Of a stretch of DNA of 12,233 bases, positions 6,080-12,233 are shown in pieces. The stretch is taken from assembly GCA_012032975.1 (NCBI GenBank), contig JAAUPU010000016.1, positions 1 to 12,233 on the forward strand, given 5' to 3'. Origin of the DNA: Caldilineaceae bacterium (GTDB lineage Bacteria; Chloroflexota; Anaerolineae; Caldilineales; Caldilineaceae). The translations under genes were made by a program, and so were the position numbers. How positions within the stretch are numbered: the stretch's first letter is position 1; each line of letters starts with the position of its first letter. The notes beneath the pieces are model-generated. The model was not told the origin of the DNA. It searched no databases and saw nothing but the letters and a program-made list of their open reading frames with translations.

Positions 6080-6910
6080 TCACGCAGGCAGCTCGGTCTC
6101 TGGATGGTCTCGATAGAATCGGGCCAGGTTGACGGTCAGATTCTCCTGGAGCTGAATCGTCATGCCGCCATCGACCACGAGTGTGTGGCCGGTGATGAAC
6201 GACGCCTCATCCGAGCAGAGAAAGCGCACGGCGTTGGCGATGTCGTCTGGGGTGCCCACCCTGCGCACCGGATATTGCTGCTTGAAGAATTCCAACAGGC
6301 TGGGGTTCTCATTCCAGCGCGGTTGGCTGCGTTCGGTGACGATGTGGCCAGGGCAGATTGCATTGACGCGCACGCCGATGGGGCCAAAATCGACCGCCAT
6401 CTGACGAGTCAGCCCGATGACGGCGGCCTTGGCCGTGTCGTAGACGAGCGCGTTGGGGGCCATCAATATCCCGTGGACCGAGGCGATGTTGACGATGCTG
6501 CCCCATCCTGCTTTCTGCATGTGGGGAATGGCATATTTGGCGGCCAAGAAGTGCGCCTTGACCATCACGTCGAAGCCATAATCCCATGAGCTTTCGGTCA
6601 CGGTGAGCGCGCTGCCGTCTGGTTCCTTGCGGCCCCACGCGTTGTTGACCAGGATCTGCACGCCACCCCAAAGCTCGACCGCCCTTGCGACCATCGCCTC
6701 GATTTGCTCTGGCCGGGAGACATCGGTCTGGATCGCTTCGGCGATACCGCCCGCAGTGCAAATGCGCTCGGCGTTGGCCTGCGCCGCGTCGAGCAGGTAG
6801 TCGGCGATGAGTACACGCACGCCCTCGCGCGCCAATCTGCGCGCCGTGCCGCCGCCGATGCCATTGGCGCCGCCGGTGACAATGGCAACCGAGTCTTGAA
6901 AGCTTTTCAT
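6080..6910 (-). CDS. Short-chain dehydrogenase/reductase (classical SDR)
   Basis: 276-aa NAD(P)-dependent oxidoreductase with a Rossmann fold. Seen: cofactor motif TGGANGIG (12-19), an Asp at the end of beta2 (D37, favouring NAD over NADP), NNAWG (89-93, usually NNAG), catalytic Ser144, and Tyr157/Lys161 in YDTAK. CPGHI and a C-terminal ITGHTLVVDGG are typical. At the position of the catalytic-tetrad Asn, in the block after WD, there is Met116, and NNAG has become NNAW, so activity may be altered. The ATG at 6908-6910 has GGAGG about 9 nt upstream; a longer frame to 6928 would need TTG and lacks a better site. It resembles FabG-like or sugar dehydrogenases; the substrate is unknown. It is divergent from the propeller gene. 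Confidence 0.9.
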   Translation of the reverse strand: MKSFQDSVAIVTGGANGIGGGTARRLAREGVRVLIADYLLDAAQANAERICTAGGIAEAIQTDVSRPEQIEAMVARAVELWGGVQILVNNAWGRKEPDGSALTVTESSWDYGFDVMVKAHFLAAKYAIPHMQKAGWGSIVNIASVHGILMAPNALVYDTAKAAVIGLTRQMAVDFGPIGVRVNAICPGHIVTERSQPRWNENPSLLEFFKQQYPVRRVGTPDDIANAVRFLCSDEASFITGHTLVVDGGMTIQLQENLTVNLARFYRDHPETELPA

Positions 6911-6951
6911 GCCCCTTTTCCTCCGCAAAGTAGTGAGTAAATTGACGACGA

Positions 6952-6960
6952 ATCATACCA
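6952..6960 (-). promoter_or_regulatory. Possible extended -10 promoter for the SDR gene
   Basis: On the minus strand TGGTATGAT (6952-6960) fits an extended -10 element, TG-N-TATAAT with one mismatch in the hexamer. It lies about 40 nt before the SDR ATG. No good -35 is present, which extended -10 promoters can tolerate. This is a weak call based on a short motif. Confidence 0.35.
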
Positions 6961-7066
6961 TAGCTACGGGGATGCCGCAGCCGCGTGCGACGGTTGTGCG
7001 ACGGCCTTGTTGTTTACTGAAAGGAGAGACGCGCGAGCGCGGATTCGCAGAAAGGATGGCAAACGC

Positions 7067-8932
7067 ATGGGGAAAATGAGAGTCTTGGCTTTCGGCTCGG
7101 CGTTGATCGTCATCGGCCTGTTGATCTGGTGGTTCGCGGGTCACTCGGCATGGGTCACCGCAGGACGAGACCTTTCAGTGGGCGATGCGCCTCTGTTGCA
7201 AGAATTGGGTCACCTACCCGGTACGGCGTTGAGCATCGCGGTGCAGGCAGATGTCGCCTATCTTGGTTTGAGCTATGAACTGATCGTGCTCGACCTCGCT
7301 GATCGGTCACAGCCACGCTGGGTGAGCGACCTGCCGCTTCCTGCCAATGACATTGCGCTTCGGGGACAATTTGCCTATGTGGTGGGTCGGGGAGGCTTCT
7401 CCGTACTGGACATTTCGGAACCGCTTTCGCCGCTGCTGATGGCAACGTTGCCAACCAAACACGCGCCTGATGCGCTGGCGATTGCCGATCATTTGGCGCT
7501 CTATGGTATTTACGGAGAACTGCAAGTGGTTGATTTGCTGGTTCCAAGTAGACCTGCACTGCTTGCTGTTCTCAGGTTGTCAGGCCGTGTGACGGACGTG
7601 GTCGTGAACGGGGACCACGCCCTGGTCACCACCAGCGATGGCCTGCATGTCGTGGACATCTCCGCGCCGGACCGCCCGGTGGAAGTCGCCGCAATGCCCA
7701 CGACCGACTGGGCGGTGAGCGCGACTGTTGTCGGAGACAACCTGTACTTTGGGGTTGGAGATCGGCTCTACGTTGTCCAGATCGACATCCCTGGCCGACC
7801 CAAACTTGTCGCGGAATGGACCGCGCCTGGCCCCATTGGGCGCATGGCCATACTCGACAAGTACGTCTATGTGGCGAACCGGGAATTTGCGCTTCAGACG
7901 CTGCACTTTGGCGACGGTGACGGACAATTCCAGCCAACTTCAAGCATCGCAGCTACGCGGGGGGGGTCTGCCCGAGGATCTGGTCGCTGTGGGCGGATAT
8001 CTGTACCTGGTTGACAGTGCGGATGGTCTGCACATTTATGATGTGGGCGAACCAGCCAGACCCACGTTGATAAGCCACTTTCAGACGTTGGGGTTGGTCG
8101 CAGATGTCGCGGCGATGGACAACTGCGTATTGGTGATTGATGGCTGGAACGGAGATGTTCGCTGGCTGGAGAGAGAATCCACCGGCAAACCATCGCTGCG
8201 CGCCAACTTGCTCGAACGCGGCGGCAACTATGATATTGCCATCTCCGGTTCACTGGCCCTGATCGCCGGCGAAACAGGGCTGAAAATCATGGACATCTCC
8301 ACACTGGCGAATCCACTCCTATTGGCGCAACATCGAGTAGCGCACGTGGAAATCGTTCAAGCCAGCGGGAGTTGCGCCTATTATTGCGACGGCCGCGGTC
8401 AACTCTGGCTGGCGGATTTGCAAACCGCGGTCCGACCGCAGCTTGTGGAGGCATATGCGGCTTTGGGATCACTCCCGGGGGCGCCTTTGCAGATGGGTTC
8501 GCATTCATGCCCAGAGACGGCGCCGGCGTCGTCGTGGCGAAAATCGAGGAAGACGGCCAAATGCACAAGATCGGGATGTATCCCCTCGCCGACAAAGTAG
8601 GCCCAATCTCCGTTGCAGATGGCGTCGCCAATGTGAGCGTTGATGGCCAGGAACTGCACATTGTTGACGTCACGCAGCCACAGTTGCCCAGGTTGATCCA
8701 GACGCTGCAACTGCCAGGCCCGATCACCGATCTGGAAGCCGTCGGCCAGCGTCTCTATGTCGCCAGCGGGAAAGCCGGTCTGTTTGTGTTGGATACGACG
8801 AATCCGCGGCGACCACTGGCGGTCGGTCGTTTTGACACACCCGACTTCGCGGCCGCGTTGGCGATCACGAGCGAGTCGCTCTTCGTGGCTGATCGATTGG
8901 GTGGATTGTGGGCCATCACCCTACCCGACTGA
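7067..8932 (+). CDS. Membrane-anchored LVIVD-repeat beta-propeller protein (two frameshifts)
   Basis: About 621 aa. An N-terminal hydrophobic segment (residues 5-25, LIVIGLLIWWF) is a signal peptide or membrane anchor, so the rest should be outside the cytoplasmic membrane. The body consists of about a dozen LVIVD-type repeats of 40-45 aa with the pattern G-L-hydrophobic-V-x-D-I-x-x-P-x-x-P. Examples are GFSVLDISEPLSP, GLHVVDISAPDRP, GLHIYDVGEPARP, GLKIMDISTLANP, ELHIVDVTQPQLP and GLFVLDTTNPRRP. Such repeats form beta-propellers that usually mediate binding; no catalytic residues are recognisable. An extra base in G8 7959-7966 and a missing base near G5 8477-8481 break the frame; the two cancel. 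ATG 7067 is preferred, with AAAGGA about 10 nt upstream; a TTG at 7007 is an unlikely alternative. Ligand unknown. Confidence 0.85.
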
Positions 8933-11900
8933 TGGTCGGCCGTCAATTGATGGACGGGTGGGCCTGTCGGTCTGAACGCGGACATTCTCAAAACGGATGG
9001 CCGTCCCATCGGGGTAGCTGTCCGTATAGAACCAGCGATGGATCATGCCGCTGGCGAAGAGGCCGACCTCAATGGGTTCTCGAATCGGCCATTCTGCCAC
9101 GCCGATCTGGCTCCAGCCTTGATCAGGGATTCGGCAGAAGGCCCGCACTCTGTTGCGGTTGCGCTCCAAACGGAGCTCGATTTGCCCGTTCTGGCTGACA
9201 AGCCCGCGGCCCAGCAGCAGATCGCGACCCTCGACGCAGCCGCGCAGAGTGACCGAGCCAGGTCCATCTACCCCCCAATCGACGCGCAGGAAATGATTGG
9301 CATCCTGCCAAAGGAGCAGCCCGCCGATGGCCGGCCGATCGGGCCGGGCGGCTGAGCAGGTAACCTCCAATGCCATGTCGCCGTGGATGGTGCGCAAGAG
9401 TTGCGGCGCGCTCTGGTTGTTGAACCAGAGATCGCGGTAGTATTTGCGGGCGTAGATGACAACCGACTGTTGATCGGCAGAGAACGCCGAGTCGCCGAAT
9501 TGGTCTCGCCATTGCCAGCCACGGGTGAAATCGTTCTCCCGATCCGATTGGGTGGAGAAACCGGGGCGGCCGTCTACCGGAGCCAACTGCCACTGACTCA
9601 ACGGCAGCGGATCATCGGCGCGGCGCGATGTGGCGATCTGATGGCACGCATGTTGAAACCCGGCTGCATCGTCGATGGTGCGTTCCAACCCGGCCAGGGC
9701 GGAAGCAATCCAGGCCAGCCCATCGGCATCGGCTTCATCTTCGCTGGCCACAGCGCGATAGAGCTGAACCGCCTCCCCCTGGCGCCCCAACATGCGATAG
9801 GCTTGCGCCAGTGAAAGCCGCGCCATTTGCACCCCATGCACCCGGTAGCTGATGGCGTCAGCCTCGGCCAACGCTTCTTCAAGCGACACAACGGCTTTAT
9901 CGTAATCGCCGAGGGCGAGACGCACGAAGCCGATTCCTGCGCGGCCTAGTACACGCATATGCCTCGCCTTGCCCTGGTCGTGGATTGCGAGTGCGCGGGT
10001 CAGCAGGGACTCTGCATCTTCCAGCCTGCCTGAACCCCAGGACATCATGCCTTTGTAATGAAGTGCATAGCCTGCCATGACCTGGTCACCGATGGTCTGG
10101 GCGATGGCAAGCATGGCATCCAGGCTTGATGAGATGGCGTCCACATTGCCGATCGCCTCGTTCAGCCAGAAGCCGGGCGTGCCGAACAGGTGTCCCAAAG
10201 TCCAGAGGTCATTGGTTCGTCGCGCCTCGGCTTTCAATCCCTCTACCCACAGCAGCGCCGCGTCGATCTTCTTCGTATCGCGGTGCCACCACGCGGCGAC
10301 ACCGTAGGCGGTGACGAACTGCTGGCTGAATGGCAATTCTCGCAGGCCGCTGATACTCAGCTCTGTCAGCTTTCGGTATTGGCGGCGATGGCCAGTGAGA
10401 TAGGCTGTGGTAGCCAGAAATCCGATCAGCATCACTGCCTCTGGGGAGCTGGCGTCGTCGCCAAGCAATGTCATTCCTTCGCGTCCCAGGTCGAAAAGCT
10501 CATCGAAGCGACCCAGCCAGCGCTGCAAGTGGCAAAGCGGGAAGAAGAGATGGATCTGCTCGGCCGGCGGCAACCCCATCTCCCTGGCCAGGTCGATGGC
10601 ATGACGCAGCGGCGGCTCGGCTGCGTCCAGGTCGCCCAACGTGGCATGGACCTCGCCCGTCCCGCGCAGCGCGGCCAAGCGCCATTCGTTTCCCCGTTCC
10701 AGGTCATCGTCCGCATCCAGATAGGCCAGGGCACGGCCAAAATAGTCCAGCGCCTCGTCGTTCAGGTAGGCGCGTTGCGCCTTCTGACCGGCCCGGATCA
10801 GATAGTCAATGGTGCGGCCATCGAGGGCGCAGTGGTCGAAATGGTAGGCCAACTGTTCGACAAATGGCTCCAGGTTTTGCGCATAGGTCGATTCCAGCGC
10901 CGCGCCGGCGCGACAATGGAGCGCGGCGCTCTGCTCAATCGCCATGTCCTGATAGATCGATCGCGCAGCAGCACGTGCCGAAATGAGTACTCAAGCTCTG
11001 GCGTGCGATGCTCGACGAGGACAAAGCCCTCCTCTACCAGTTCTGTCAAAAGAGAATCCACCTCTCTGTCGGCCAACTTGTCTTGCCCGGTCGCGTGCAT
11101 AGCAACCAGTACGTTGCGCCGAAAGAGGCGGCCAAAGACGCAGGCCGATTGGAGCAGGGCAGCCGCGTCGGCGTCCAGCCGGTCAAACCGATCCAGGATG
11201 ACGCCCTGCAACGTTTCTGATACGACCAGGCTGCGGAGGTCGCGGCTCATCCGCCATTGATTGTCCTCTTGGTAGAGCAGGCGGCCGTCGATCATGCTCC
11301 GCAACAATTCGACAAGGAAGAGGGGGTTCCCCTCTGTTCTGGACAGGATCGCATCTTGAACCGTGGCCGGCAGCTCGACAACAGTTGGCTGTGGCGCCAC
11401 GCTGGCGAGAAGACCAGCAAGCAGTTCGCGATTCTCAGCCGTGGACAAGCTTTTCAGCGCCACTTCGGTAAAGCGTTCTGGCAGCTTCCGACGGGCGGTG
11501 GTTGCCAGTTGATTATGTTCTTGGCGCGCTCCAAGCGGTAGACGCAGAGCAGGAGCAGCGGCGCACGCGGCAGCGTGTCGATCAGTGCTGCCAGCAACGC
11601 CAGCGATAGCGGGTCGGCCCAATGTAGATCCTCGAAGACCAGGACGAGTGGCTGCACATGGGCCAACGCGACGATGTATCGCTGCACCGCATCGAAGGCG
11701 CGGCGTCGCACCTCCAGGATCGCGACGCCCTGGAGTCGCAGATCCCACTCGTTTTCAAAACGCAGCGACAGAAGCCAGCCCAGCGCCGCGCCGATCTCGG
11801 CAATCTCATTGTGGGTCAACTGACCTGCCGTTGCCAATCGTTGCAGGGCGCCCTCCAGCCTGTGTATAGGCGAGGGCGGATCCTGCTCGTCGTTGCTCCC

Positions 11901-12233
11901 TTCGATGCTGGCCAGATGGCCGCGCAACAGGTCGGCGAAAGGCCAATAGGGATAGCTCATGGCATGTTCGACGCCGCGGCCCTCCAGCCAGAGCAATCCA
12001 GGATGGCGGTGGGTGGCCGGCGCAGTATCTACGCTTCCCGCGAATGCGTGCAGCTCTGTGATGAGCCGTGATTTTCCGATCCCAGCCTCGCCGGTGATGG
12101 CGACGATCTGGCCGCGGCCTTGCCCGAGGCGGGTCAACACGAGGCGGAGCTCTTCCATGACTGCCGCGCGGCCAACCAGCGGTGAGCGCAATCGTTCGCT
12201 GCCGCGCGCTTTTTGGCCTGGTCACGCAGGCGC
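8921..12233 (-). CDS. STAND-type ATPase with TPRs and a DUF1349-like C-terminal domain, 5' end outside the window (frameshifted)
   Basis: Large regulator or signal-transduction ATPase, about 1090 aa in the window. It begins with the PLVGR lead-in common in AAA_16/STAND proteins, then Walker A GEAGIGKS (34-41 counted from 12191) and Walker B LVLVFEDLHWAD (about 182-193). Next come the sensor/winged-helix part (TEGNPLFLVELLR, LEYSFRHVLLRD), a long helical TPR region (about 10940-9650) and a C-terminal beta-rich domain (about 9590-8940). That domain (LLLWQDANHFLRVDWGV, IELRLERNRNRVRAF, EVGLFASG) resembles DUF1349/concanavalin-like sandwiches. One-base losses near 11519-11526 and 10955-10963 break the frame. 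A third near 12190 would join it to an upstream helix (RDQAKKRAAAND), so the true N-terminus, possibly another effector domain such as a cyclase, lies beyond the window. It overlaps the propeller gene by 12 bp, tail to tail. Confidence 0.85.

Noticed and set aside
5785..6116. Short plus-strand open frames in the gap beside the SDR gene
   Set aside because: No ribosome site or family features; they overlap the inverted repeat and the SDR 3' end.
8925..8960. Two small hairpins at the convergent gene ends (CCGAC/GTCGG and CCGTC/GACGG)
   Set aside because: Short stems inside coding sequence with no T-run on either strand; not enough to call a terminator.
10190..11260. 356-codon plus-strand open frame inside the STAND ATPase gene
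   Set aside because: It is antisense to conserved TPR and ATPase sequence and has no recognisable motif.

Overview
The window is GC-rich bacterial chromosomal DNA with one AT-rich patch. A mevalonate-pathway decarboxylase, an LVIVD-repeat beta-propeller protein, a large STAND-type ATPase with TPRs, and a TerY-like vWA protein next to a PP2C phosphatase together suggest a Chloroflexota bacterium (Anaerolineae/Caldilineae-like). This is inferred from gene content; no marker gene is present. I see no rRNA, tRNA, CRISPR array, transposase or phage structural gene.

Layout. The 3' part of an epimerase/dehydratase gene (+, 1-497) enters from the left. A run of genes on the minus strand follows. In transcription order these are a small acidic hypothetical protein (5798-5493), mvaD (5492-4485), a vWA/TerY-like protein (4344-3637), a PP2C-type phosphatase (3546-2692), msrA (2630-2062), a GNAT acetyltransferase (2040-1519) and a Dam-like adenine methylase (1443-439). 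An SDR oxidoreductase (6910-6080, minus) lies further right, after a 281-bp non-coding gap. Divergent from it is a membrane-anchored LVIVD beta-propeller protein (+, 7067-8932). This converges with a long STAND ATPase-TPR gene (minus, 8921 to beyond 12233) whose C-terminus looks like a DUF1349/concanavalin-like sandwich.

How they may work together. The hypothetical gene and mvaD abut exactly and look like one isoprenoid-related transcription unit. The vWA and PP2C genes form a TerY/phosphatase signalling pair with a good promoter candidate of their own and a leader packed with TGTCC/GGACA half-sites. No partner kinase is visible in the window. msrA (oxidised-methionine repair) and the acetyltransferase follow closely and may be read through from it. 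The methylase is compositionally foreign.

Data quality matters. Five genes carry eight or nine single-base frameshifts, mostly at homopolymers. In mvaD and the propeller gene a +1 and a -1 shift cancel and restore a family-typical frame. This points to uncorrected sequencing or assembly indels, not to decayed genes. I therefore give whole-gene extents across the shifts. A different case is an 8-bp tandem duplication at the end of the methylase, which appears to have removed its original stop.
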